Source: an uncultured Eubacteriales bacterium (GTDB lineage Bacteria; Bacillota; Clostridia; TANB77; CAG-508). From it: a DNA stretch of 5,501 bases. The position numbers and the translations under genes are program-made. The notes beneath the pieces were generated by a model. It did not search any database. It had not been told where the DNA came from and was given only the letters and a program-made list of their open reading frames with translations. How positions within the stretch are numbered: position 1 is the first letter of the stretch; every line of letters starts with the position of its first letter. Where the stretch lies: assembly GCA_902766085.1 (NCBI GenBank), contig CACXCH010000124.1, positions 1 to 5,501 of the forward strand, given 5' to 3'. Shown here one piece after another: positions 1 through 5,501 of the stretch.

Positions 1-86
1 ACTGTTTTTCTATCTAGATGAACTAAAGAATGGTCGATAATTTGTTAGCAAAATTTTGAGGTTTAGCCTTTTCACATAATCTTGGT
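1..86. other. Non-coding sequence downstream of asnB
   Basis: The 86 bases after the asnB stop codon contain no supportable gene and no clear intrinsic terminator. The 10-bp palindrome CAAAATTTTG (minus-strand reading) near position 55 is the only symmetry seen, and it is expected by chance in such AT-rich DNA. The transcript end of asnB may lie outside the window. Confidence 0.4.
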
Positions 87-704
87 TTAAATTTCTATCA
101 CTGGTTTGTAGGTTTCTAGCCAATAGTTTACTTGTAATAGATAAGCCATTAGTTGTGGTCCAGTCATTAGCTGACCAAACCAAGGTCTTGAGAATGATTT
201 TCCGTCAGTTTTTATTATTTCCTCAATGTCTTCTTTATTTAACAGATCAAATATTGGTGATTTTTCATTATTCATTACTTCTATTAACTTTGATTTTATA
301 GTTTTTAGATAGTTTGGATTCCACGTTTTTGGATATGGGCTCTTTTTTCTTTTTACAATTTCTTCCGGTAGTTTCCCTTCCATTATATGGCGAAGTAAGC
401 CTTTTTCCCTGCCTTTATATGCTTTCATTTCCCATGGGATATTCCAAACATATTCTGCTAAGCGCCAATCACAAAAAGGTACTCTTAGTTCCAATCCATT
501 ATACATTGCCATCCTGTCAGACCTGTCAAGCAATGTCTGCATAAACCAGTTCATTGTTAAATATGATATTTTTCTTTTTTCTGCTGTTTCTCTTGTATCA
601 GTTTCTAATATTTCAACCTCGGCTAAACTTTCATTATATCTATAGTCAATATAATCTTTTAAGTCTACTTTCTTTTCTATTTTTGGATTTAAAATATGCT
701 GTCT
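87..704 (-). pseudogene. asnB: C-terminal fragment of AsnB in the shifted frame
   Basis: This open frame encodes the missing 205 C-terminal residues of AsnB, from RQHILNP to YKPVIEI. It carries the conserved synthetase segments SYLTMNWFMQTLLDRSDRMA, GLELRVPFCD, KGLLRHIMEG and GPQLMAYLLQVNYWLE. It has no convincing start of its own. The first ATG (554) lies inside a conserved helix and is preceded by an A-rich stretch with no Shine-Dalgarno, so independent translation is unlikely. There are no internal stops or further shifts, so decay is either very recent or absent. Confidence 0.8.
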
Positions 705-1941
705 ACCGTGATATATTTATTGACCAAGGAAATGTGTTGCTATTTAAAGCATCTTCTCTGAAAAACCAAGGATATCCTCCAAATATTTCATCAGCACATT
801 CTCCAGTTAATGCTACAGTAGCTTCTTTTTTTACTTCTTTACAAAATAACAAAAGAGATGAATCAATATCCGCCATTCCCGGCATATCACGTGCAATTAC
901 AGCATCCTTTAAGGTTTCGCTTAGCTGTGGTGTATCTAATATAATCTTTTTATGCTCAGTGCCTAAAGCATCGGAAATAAAATCAACATAATCACTATCA
1001 GTATTTGGTTGAAAATCGGTTCTGTGAAAATTCTTATCATTATCCTTATAATCAACCGAATAAGAATGTAACTTTCCCATCCTGTTTTTTTGATAAAAAT
1101 TCGAAGCATACATTGTTATTATGCTTGAATCAAGTCCTCCCGATAAAAACGTACAAAGTGGCACATCTGAAACAAGTTGCCTTGTGATAGAATCATCTAA
1201 CAAATACTCTGTTTTTTTACAAGTCTCCTCGAAACTGTCCTTATGTTCTTTGCTTTTAAACTTCCAGTATTTTTCAGTTTTAAAATAATTTTTTCTAAAA
1301 ATAGCATAAGAAGCCGGTTTTATTTCATAAATACCTTTAAATACTGTTGTGCCCGGTGTATGAGCAGGACCAATTCCAAATAATTCGCAAATCCCTTTAT
1401 CATCAACCTCCGGATAAATACTTGGATATTCAAATAACGCCTTTATCTCTGAAGCAAAAACCAATTCATTATTTTTTATGGAATAAAATAATGGTTTAAC
1501 TCCAAAGTGGTCTCTCGCTAAAAACAATTCTTCTTTAGATTCATCCCATATAGCAAATGCAAATATTCCATTTAAATGTTTTACAACGTCATGCCCATAA
1601 TGGATATATGATTTTAATAACACCTCTGTATCGCAATGACCTGTAAATGTAAATCCATTTTCTAATAAAACTTTTCTAAGTTCATCACAGTTATATATTT
1701 GGCCATTGTATGTTATTACATAATTTCTTCCCTGATACTTTACACACATAGGTTGTTTTCCATTTTCTCTATCAATTACAACCAACCTTCTATGCCCGAT
1801 ACAAATATGTTTTTTTATATAAATTCCATTTTCATCAGGTCCTCTTTTGTACAATTTACTATTCATATCATTTATAATTTTTTGAGATTCTTCTCTACTC
1901 ATATTCCCATTAAAATTACTAAAGCCAACAATTCCACACAT
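703..1941 (-). CDS. asnB: N-terminal fragment of AsnB (glutaminase domain plus start of synthetase domain)
   Basis: This is the part of asnB translatable as it stands: 412 residues from the ATG at 1941 to the TAG at 703. It keeps the whole glutaminase domain and the ATP-binding PP-loop but ends at FPWSINISR, about two thirds of the way through the enzyme, before the C-terminal third of the synthetase domain. If the frameshift is real, the product might still hydrolyse glutamine, but asparagine synthesis would be expected to fail. That consequence is inferred from the domain layout. Confidence 0.75.
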   Translation of the reverse strand: MCGIVGFSNFNGNMSREESQKIINDMNSKLYKRGPDENGIYIKKHICIGHRRLVVIDRENGKQPMCVKYQGRNYVITYNGQIYNCDELRKVLLENGFTFTGHCDTEVLLKSYIHYGHDVVKHLNGIFAFAIWDESKEELFLARDHFGVKPLFYSIKNNELVFASEIKALFEYPSIYPEVDDKGICELFGIGPAHTPGTTVFKGIYEIKPASYAIFRKNYFKTEKYWKFKSKEHKDSFEETCKKTEYLLDDSITRQLVSDVPLCTFLSGGLDSSIITMYASNFYQKNRMGKLHSYSVDYKDNDKNFHRTDFQPNTDSDYVDFISDALGTEHKKIILDTPQLSETLKDAVIARDMPGMADIDSSLLLFCKEVKKEATVALTGECADEIFGGYPWFFREDALNSNTFPWSINISR

Positions 1942-1979
1942 AAAAAGCCTCCTCATATATTATATGAAAAAAGGCTTTT
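1942..1979 (-). promoter_or_regulatory. Hairpin over the asnB ribosome binding site (terminator/attenuator-like)
   Basis: Read on the minus strand, AAAAGCC (1979-1973) pairs with GGCTTTT (1949-1943). The inner part pairs TTTT (1970-1967) with AGGA (1953-1950, two G-U pairs) and CATATA (1966-1961) with TATATG (1959-1954), leaving a nominal one-base centre, so the tip must open slightly, and two bulged T. The 3' arm contains the whole Shine-Dalgarno AGGAGG and runs into five T just before the ATG. The A-tract / GC / T-tract layout resembles an intrinsic terminator, so it could stop read-through from the sortase gene, mask the RBS, or both. The pairing is seen directly; the function is inferred. 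Confidence 0.45.
1948..1953 (-). promoter_or_regulatory. asnB Shine-Dalgarno, decides the start codon
   Basis: A perfect AGGAGG lies 6 nt upstream of the ATG at 1941. An upstream in-frame ATG (1956-1954) directly abuts this motif and would add five residues (MRRLF) in front of MCGIVGF, blocking use of the Cys nucleophile. Both facts place the start at 1941. Confidence 0.85.
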
Positions 1980-1989
1980 GTTTGCTACT

Positions 1990-2018
1990 TTTATAAAATT
2001 AGTTTAAAAAAATATAAA
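1990..2018 (-). promoter_or_regulatory. Possible weak promoter for asnB
   Basis: TTTATA (2018-2013) and TATAAA (1995-1990) are separated by 17 nt in the gap after the sortase stop codon. They match the sigma-A hexamers at 4 of 6 and 5 of 6 positions. The predicted transcript would begin near 1983, just before the RBS hairpin, giving a leader that is essentially the hairpin. The region is so AT-rich that such matches arise easily by chance. A TATAAT also lies inside the hairpin (1964-1959) but has no usable -35 partner. Confidence 0.25.
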
Positions 2019-2024
2019 TAAAAT

Positions 2025-2756
2025 CTATTCCTCAGCTCTTGCCCATATTATTAGTCTTGAACTTGAGTCATCTGTACAAGATGCTAGTGAAATTTCTTTT
2101 GCTCCTGCTGTGTCTCTTGTTGCATAATCAAAATCGGTTGAAGAGGTTTCATATTTGTTGTAAATAATGTATTTTAATCTCGTTCCAGTTAAATCTGTTA
2201 TATAAATCTCATCTCCAATGTTTAATTTCTTATTTTTTGAAAATAATGCTCCATTTCTATAGTTATGTCCCATTATTACAGTATTTCCTACCTGATTTAA
2301 ACCAGGTCCAAATACAATTCCTACAGATATTTTCATTGATGATAGTGTTGCAACCGATAATACGGGATATTTTATATTTATTTTAGGAATTTCAATTTTT
2401 CCTGCAACATCAAATCCTTTATATTTTAATGATATTGCACTGCTTTTAGTGCTTGATGAAGTTTGGCTTTTTGAAGTATTTGTTTTAGTTGATTGAGCAT
2501 TATCATTTTCTGCCAATGAACTTGTATCGTCACTAATTTCATTTCCCGTCATTGTAAAGTTTCCAGATATTGAATTAGTTTTTGTAATCTCCGAAAGCTG
2601 ACTATCAAATTCATCTATTGCGTCATCTGCTCCTTTATTTATATAATACCTTTGAAAAAAATCATATCCTACAAATCCAAGTGCAACAATAATGGCAATA
2701 ATCACCATTATAAGTATTGCAGTCAATATTTTGTTGAATTTTCTTTTATCTACCAT
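2025..2756 (-). CDS. Membrane-anchored sortase (class not assigned; class D-like)
   Basis: Sortases are extracellular cysteine transpeptidases that cut a C-terminal sorting signal and join the protein to cell wall or pilus. This 243-residue protein has a basic N-terminus, one membrane helix (about 10-29, with no cleavage site seen, so a signal anchor), and a polar linker of about 70 residues (40-108) rich in Ser, Thr, Asn and Asp. The catalytic beta-barrel follows from about 115 (GKIEIPKINIKYPVL). The expected triad is visible: His164 in MGHNYRNG, Cys227 in SLASC, and Arg234 in SSRLIIWARA. SLASC departs from the usual TLxTC around the Cys. The start at 2756 is fixed by an in-frame stop 9 nt upstream; the nearest RBS is a modest AGGT. 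No LPXTG-type substrate or second sortase is in the window, so its target is unknown. Sortase identity is secure; the subclass is a judgement from memory of related clostridial sequences. Confidence 0.9.
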   Translation of the reverse strand: MVDKRKFNKILTAILIMVIIAIIVALGFVGYDFFQRYYINKGADDAIDEFDSQLSEITKTNSISGNFTMTGNEISDDTSSLAENDNAQSTKTNTSKSQTSSSTKSSAISLKYKGFDVAGKIEIPKINIKYPVLSVATLSSMKISVGIVFGPGLNQVGNTVIMGHNYRNGALFSKNKKLNIGDEIYITDLTGTRLKYIIYNKYETSSTDFDYATRDTAGAKEISLASCTDDSSSRLIIWARAEE

Positions 2757-2765
2757 TTTTACCTA

Positions 2766-2789
2766 TATTCAATTCTGCTAAATTGAATA
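2766..2789 (-). repeat. Perfect 9-bp inverted repeat in the sortase leader
   Basis: TATTCAATT (2789-2781), a 6-nt loop (2780-2775) and AATTGAATA (2774-2766) form a perfect hairpin in the 54-nt gap before the sortase. It is AT-rich and not followed by a T-tract, so it does not look like an intrinsic terminator. It directly follows an SD-like AGGGAG (2795-2790), and 9 nt separate its far end from the sortase ATG. It could be a structural spacer in the ribosome binding site, a protein-binding site, or chance. Confidence 0.5.
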
Positions 2790-2810
2790 CTCCCTTTCTC
2801 GTAAATTTTG

Positions 2811-3119
2811 TTAATTAATCATTAGATAAATTGCTAACATAATTTGGCAAATTAAAATTATTGGATAGCCATATTTAAAGTACCATTTTTTAGTTTTGTG
2901 ATGAAAAATATACATCCCCGCTATTCCACCTATCGAGCCTCCAAGTAGGGTTAAGATGAATAGTGTTTTTTCACTTACTCTCCACTCTCGTTTCTTCGCC
3001 TCTTGTTTATCATACCACATTATTCCAAAATTAACAATATTTATTGTCAATAAATATATTATAATATTTTTAATCGTAAAAATTTGTGTTGCAACTGCAT
3101 TTACAAAATCTTTTTCCAC
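2811..3119 (-). CDS. DUF1294 family small membrane protein
   Basis: This is a 102-residue protein with three likely membrane helices (about 15-35, 52-71 and 84-101). It carries the conserved DUF1294 pattern: YDKQEA (36-41), WRVSE (46-50), then LLGGSIGGIAGMYIFHHKT (58-76), in which a Gly-rich helix ends in the HKT motif. The family's molecular role is unknown to me, and I do not assign one. Translation begins at a GTG, with AAGGAG (3130-3125) 5 nt upstream. An ATG overlapping it by one base opens another frame and stops after six codons. The start lies only 17 nt after the mutS2 stop codon on the same strand, with no terminator between, so the two are very likely co-transcribed. That shared transcription does not by itself show a shared function. 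Confidence 0.85.
   Translation of the reverse strand: MEKDFVNAVATQIFTIKNIIIYLLTINIVNFGIMWYDKQEAKKREWRVSEKTLFILTLLGGSIGGIAGMYIFHHKTKKWYFKYGYPIILICQIMLAIYLMIN
2821..2850 (-). promoter_or_regulatory. Possible promoter for the sortase gene
   Basis: TTGCCA (2850-2845) and TCTAAT (2826-2821) are 18 nt apart, each one mismatch from the sigma-A hexamers, and lie in the last codons of the DUF1294 gene. Transcription would start near 2814, at the DUF1294 stop codon, leaving a leader of about 57 nt that carries the 9-bp hairpin. It is a reasonable match, but in AT-rich coding sequence it may be chance. Confidence 0.3.
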
Positions 3120-3124
3120 ATTTT

Positions 3125-3130
3125 CTCCTT
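3125..3130 (-). promoter_or_regulatory. Shine-Dalgarno for the GTG start of the DUF1294 gene
   Basis: AAGGAG sits 5 nt before the GTG at 3119 and fills most of the short gap after mutS2. It supports the GTG start, because the overlapping ATG at 3121 leads only to a six-codon dead end. Confidence 0.7.
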
Positions 3131-3136
3131 ATTTAA

Positions 3137-5338
3137 TTATTTTCTATATAAGTGTACAATTGTTACTCCATAGTCTCCTTCTCCATAGCCACCTATTCTA
3201 AAGTCCTCTACATACTTTGATTTTTTTAAATATTGATGTATTCCTTCTCTTAGCTTTCCAGTGCCTTTACCATGAACAATTCTTACCTCATATATATGAG
3301 CCATTGCTGCATTATCCAAAAATTGTTCAAGCTCTGGAATTGCTTCTCCAACAGTCTCTCCTAATAAATTAATTTCAGTTTTTGCATTTTTTGCTTTAGT
3401 GTTTTTTATATGAACTTGTCCATTTTTACTAGATTCTTGTGTATGTTTATTATTCAATTTTAGAAGGACTGATAAGTCAACTCCATTATATCCTGTTTTC
3501 TTGATTGATTCATTTAGTTCATTCCTTAAATTGTTTGCCTTGTCAGTTTCGCTACTTTTTAGCTTGTTTAGTTTTGAAATAACTTCATCTGCTTCTTCCT
3601 TTGCATCTAGTAAAATTTGTCTTGCTTCTCTCTTAGCTTCTTCAACTTTTTCTTGCTCTTTTTCAATTTTTTCAGAGTAATCTCTTTGAAGCTCTTTTCT
3701 GAGCAATTCGGCTTGGTTCAAATTTTTTTGAGCTTCTTCATTTTTTCTTTCAAGTTCTATTTTATTATCATAAGCTTGTTTCATTAATGTTTCAATATCA
3801 ACATCAGGTTTACTTATTAACTCCTTAGCCCTATCTATTATGTAATTTGGTATTCCAATTTTTTTGCAAATGGCAAAAGCATTGCTTTTTCCAGGTATTC
3901 CAATTAGTAAATGGTATGTTGGTTTTAAATTCTTAATATCAAATTCAAGACTACAATTTTCAAAACCTTTATGTGTTAAGCAATATTCCTTAATCTCGTG
4001 ATAATGAGTAGTTGCAATTGTTATGCAGTTTGATTTGTTAAACTCTTCAAGTAAACTTATTGCAAGATTAGCTCCTTCAATTGGATCAGTACCTGAACCT
4101 AATTCATCAAGTAGTATCAAACTATCAGACGTATATTCCTTCAGTATATTTACAATATTTGTAATGTGTGAAGAAAATGTGCTTAAAGATTCTTCAATGC
4201 TTTGCTCATCACCAATATCTGCAAATATATTGTCAAAAATTTTTATACTAGAACCATCCTCCGCAAAAATATGCAATCCACATTGAGCCATTGCAGACGT
4301 AATTCCAACAGTTTTTAATGTTACTGTTTTTCCTCCGGTATTTGGGCCCGTAATAACTAATGTATTAAAGTCGGTTTTTCCAACATAAATATTTATTGGT
4401 ACAACCTTTTTACTGTCAATTAATGGATGTCTAACATTTTTTAGGTCAATAAAATTATCTATTTTAGGATTTATACAATCATTTTCAATAGAAAAACGAG
4501 CTTTAGCTGAAATAAAATCAAATTTTCCTATTAAGTAGATATCGTTTTTTAAAAAAGATGAAATAGGGAATAATTTCAAAGATAATTCTTCAAGTATTCT
4601 CTCAATTTCGCGACTTTCTTCTACGTTTAAGTTATTAATAGAATTATTTAAATCAAATACTTCCATCGGTTCTATATAAACTGTCGAACCACTACTCGAA
4701 ATATCGTGAACAAATCCTTTAACATAGCTGCGGTATTCCTCTTTTACCGGTATTACATATCTATCATTCCTTATTGTTACAATACTCTCAGATAAATATT
4801 TTGAGTATGTATTAGAATGAATAATCGAATTAAGTTTTGACTTAATTTGGAGTTCAAGATTTTTTTTGCCTTTGCGAATTGATAAAAGTTTTTTTGAAGC
4901 ATTATCAGAAATCTCATCTTCGCTCAAAATACATTTAAAAATTTCGTTTTCAATATCTTTGTTGTAATATAAATTTTTAAAATAATTTGACAAAATATTA
5001 AGCTCTAATCCTGAATTTTTATAATATTCTATAAGCTCTCTTGCATTTTTTAAAACATTTCCAAAATCAAGTAAAAATTTAGATGATAAAGTAACATTAC
5101 TTTCAATTCTTTTAATCTGAAGACTCATATCTTCCAAATTATATATTGGTAAACTTCCACATTTATGTATTAAATCTGTCGCTTCTGATGTTTCATCTAG
5201 CAAATTTTTTACTTCATCCTTGTTTGTTTTAGGTTTTAAATTTAAAACCATATCATTACCAATTTTTGTATAGGTATATTGAGAAATTTTTTCTAAAACA
5301 ACATTTAATTCTAATTTATCTAAATATTTTTTAATCAT
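3137..5338 (-). CDS. mutS2: MutS2 family ATPase with C-terminal Smr domain
   Basis: MutS2 is a dimeric cytosolic ABC-type ATPase related to mismatch-repair MutS but lacking its mismatch-recognition domain. It has been linked to suppression of recombination and, in Bacillus subtilis, to rescue of collided ribosomes. From the ATG at 5338 the protein has 733 residues: a helical core/clamp region (about 1-290), then the ATPase with Walker A GPNTGGKT (331-338), signature region STFSSHITN (386-394), Walker B LILLDE (407-412) and the TTHYHE switch. A charged coiled coil covers about 506-614, and the Smr domain about 654-733 with HGKGTG (689-694) and GGYGEGDYGVTIV near the end. Two oddities: it is about 50 residues shorter than typical MutS2 (about 780-790), apparently at the KOW-like segment before Smr, and the usual LDLRG motif reads INLLG. 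The ATG is preferred over an upstream TTG (5356), which lies at the predicted transcription start and next to the SD; MIKKYLDKLELNVVLEKI also matches the family N-terminus. Identity is certain. Confidence 0.96.
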   Translation of the reverse strand: MIKKYLDKLELNVVLEKISQYTYTKIGNDMVLNLKPKTNKDEVKNLLDETSEATDLIHKCGSLPIYNLEDMSLQIKRIESNVTLSSKFLLDFGNVLKNARELIEYYKNSGLELNILSNYFKNLYYNKDIENEIFKCILSEDEISDNASKKLLSIRKGKKNLELQIKSKLNSIIHSNTYSKYLSESIVTIRNDRYVIPVKEEYRSYVKGFVHDISSSGSTVYIEPMEVFDLNNSINNLNVEESREIERILEELSLKLFPISSFLKNDIYLIGKFDFISAKARFSIENDCINPKIDNFIDLKNVRHPLIDSKKVVPINIYVGKTDFNTLVITGPNTGGKTVTLKTVGITSAMAQCGLHIFAEDGSSIKIFDNIFADIGDEQSIEESLSTFSSHITNIVNILKEYTSDSLILLDELGSGTDPIEGANLAISLLEEFNKSNCITIATTHYHEIKEYCLTHKGFENCSLEFDIKNLKPTYHLLIGIPGKSNAFAICKKIGIPNYIIDRAKELISKPDVDIETLMKQAYDNKIELERKNEEAQKNLNQAELLRKELQRDYSEKIEKEQEKVEEAKREARQILLDAKEEADEVISKLNKLKSSETDKANNLRNELNESIKKTGYNGVDLSVLLKLNNKHTQESSKNGQVHIKNTKAKNAKTEINLLGETVGEAIPELEQFLDNAAMAHIYEVRIVHGKGTGKLREGIHQYLKKSKYVEDFRIGGYGEGDYGVTIVHLYRK

Positions 5339-5346
5339 TACGTTTG

Positions 5347-5353
5347 CCTCTCT
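5347..5353 (-). promoter_or_regulatory. mutS2 Shine-Dalgarno, decides the start codon
   Basis: AGAGAGG lies 8 nt before the ATG at 5338. The in-frame TTG at 5356 immediately precedes this motif, has no SD of its own, and lies at or before the predicted transcription start. The ATG is therefore the better start, removing six residues (MREANV) from the longest reading. Confidence 0.75.
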
Positions 5354-5361
5354 CAAGTCTT

Positions 5362-5391
5362 ATTATACAAGGGAAAGTCAATATTTGTCAA
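5362..5391 (-). promoter_or_regulatory. Sigma-A promoter of mutS2
   Basis: A perfect TTGACA (5391-5386) and a perfect TATAAT (5367-5362) are separated by 18 nt, one more than the optimum. The sequence just upstream (about 5392-5412) is almost pure A/T, which could act as an UP element. Transcription should begin near 5355, leaving a leader of only about 17 nt that just includes the Shine-Dalgarno. This predicts constitutive, moderate to strong expression with no room for a leader riboswitch. No operator-like repeat overlaps the hexamers. Confidence 0.85.
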
Positions 5392-5501
5392 CTTTGTAAT
5401 TATAATTCATAGTTATAAAATCGCATTTACTTTACGAATTTTCAATTGTTTCTTCTTTCGAGACAAGAAAATTACAAGTTAGCTTTTTAATTTAGCGTGT
5501 A
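5392..5501. other. Non-coding stretch upstream of mutS2
   Basis: About 110 bases without a supportable gene on either strand. TTATAA occurs twice (5400-5405 and 5413-5418) in AT-rich DNA next to the promoter. A loose inverted repeat, TTTCTT / AAGAAA, lies near 5450-5470 but lacks an adjacent T-tract on either strand, so I do not call a terminator. An eight-codon minus-strand ORF (MRFYNYEL) has no RBS. The neighbouring gene lies outside the window. Confidence 0.4.

Larger units (their letters stand above)
87..1941 (-). pseudogene. asnB: Asparagine synthetase (glutamine-hydrolysing), AsnB type, broken by a frameshift
   Basis: AsnB makes asparagine in the cytosol from aspartate, ATP and glutamine. 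The N-terminal class II glutaminase domain (about residues 1-210) starts MCGIVGF, with Cys2 as the expected nucleophile after Met removal, and shows HRRL, RGPDENG, YNGQIYN and a CDTEV loop. The synthetase domain follows, with the PP-loop SGGLDSS (267-273) and GECADEIFGGYPWF (380-393). The frame then hits TAG at 703-705. Skipping one base resumes the protein at RQHILNP and continues through ELRVPFCD and KSPYPKTWNP to a natural TAA at 87-89. The rejoined product is about 617 residues, normal for clostridial AsnB. The start is the ATG at 1941, not the one at 1956, because Cys must be residue 2 and the upstream ATG overlaps the Shine-Dalgarno. Family identity is very secure. Whether the frameshift is a real mutation or a sequence error cannot be told here. 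Confidence 0.9.

Noticed and set aside
700..720. Programmed +1 frameshifting in asnB at CGG-TAG-A, superficially like the stop-codon slip of prfB
   Set aside because: There is no SD-like stimulator just upstream, tRNA-Arg on CGG would re-pair poorly on GGT after a +1 slip, and AsnB is not known to me to use recoding. Mutation or sequence error is simpler.
87..1941. Recent horizontal transfer of asnB
   Set aside because: By eye, base composition in sampled stretches resembles that of mutS2, and no flanking repeats or mobile-element remnants are present.
1954..1956. ATG at 1956 as the asnB start
   Set aside because: It would add five residues before the Met-Cys of the glutaminase active site, and it abuts the Shine-Dalgarno of the true start.
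314..2007. Several plus-strand open frames across asnB (for example 554-991 and 1699-2007)
   Set aside because: They are antisense to clearly conserved protein sequence, have no ribosome binding sites and encode low-complexity Phe/Leu/Ser-rich peptides typical of the reverse of AT-rich genes.
1942..2024. T-box or other amino-acid riboswitch before asnB
   Set aside because: The gap is only 83 nt, there is no T-box consensus, and nothing beyond one hairpin is visible.
2766..2789. Intrinsic terminator between the DUF1294 gene and the sortase
   Set aside because: The 9-bp stem has very low GC content and is followed by TAGGTAAAA rather than a T-tract.
2956..4286. Plus-strand open frames opposite the DUF1294 gene and mutS2
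   Set aside because: They are shadows of conserved coding sequence, with no RBS or recognisable domain.
5336..5356. TTG at 5356 as the mutS2 start
   Set aside because: It lies at the predicted transcription start, has no SD, and directly precedes the SD of the ATG at 5338, which gives the expected family N-terminus.
5408..5501. Small ORF or terminator upstream of mutS2
   Set aside because: The eight-codon ORF has no RBS, and the TTTCTT/AAGAAA symmetry is imperfect and lacks an adjacent T-tract.

Overview
The window is AT-rich DNA from a bacterium using the standard code: Trp is TGG, the intact genes end in TAA or TAG, and there are strong Shine-Dalgarno sites. Gene content (MutS2, a membrane-anchored sortase, a DUF1294 protein, an AsnB-type asparagine synthetase) and composition suggest a low-GC Bacillota of the clostridial type. 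The species cannot be named from this sequence.

Every gene lies on the minus strand, so the window reads from high to low coordinates. At the right edge (5339-5501) is a non-coding stretch with a near-consensus sigma-A promoter. Then come mutS2 (5338-3137), a small DUF1294 membrane protein (3119-2811, 17 nt after mutS2), a sortase (2756-2025, after a 54-nt gap with a perfect 9-bp inverted repeat), and asnB (1941-87, after an 83-nt gap with a terminator-like hairpin over its ribosome binding site). The last 86 bases hold no gene I can support. The only strong promoter seen is the one before mutS2. mutS2 and the DUF1294 gene are very probably co-transcribed. The sortase and asnB could be read through or have weak promoters of their own.

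The genes do not form one obvious pathway: MutS2 (ribosome rescue / recombination ATPase), a membrane protein of unknown role, a cell-surface transpeptidase and an amino-acid biosynthetic enzyme. I see no mobile element, CRISPR array, RNA gene or defence system, and no convincing new multi-gene system.

The points most worth a second look are: (1) asnB is split by a +1 frameshift confined to about 15 bases, with both halves otherwise well preserved; (2) MutS2 is about 50 residues shorter than usual and appears to lack the KOW-like segment before its Smr domain; (3) the Smr 'LDLRG' motif reads INLLG; (4) two leader hairpins, one burying the asnB ribosome binding site and one between a distal SD-like sequence and the sortase start codon.
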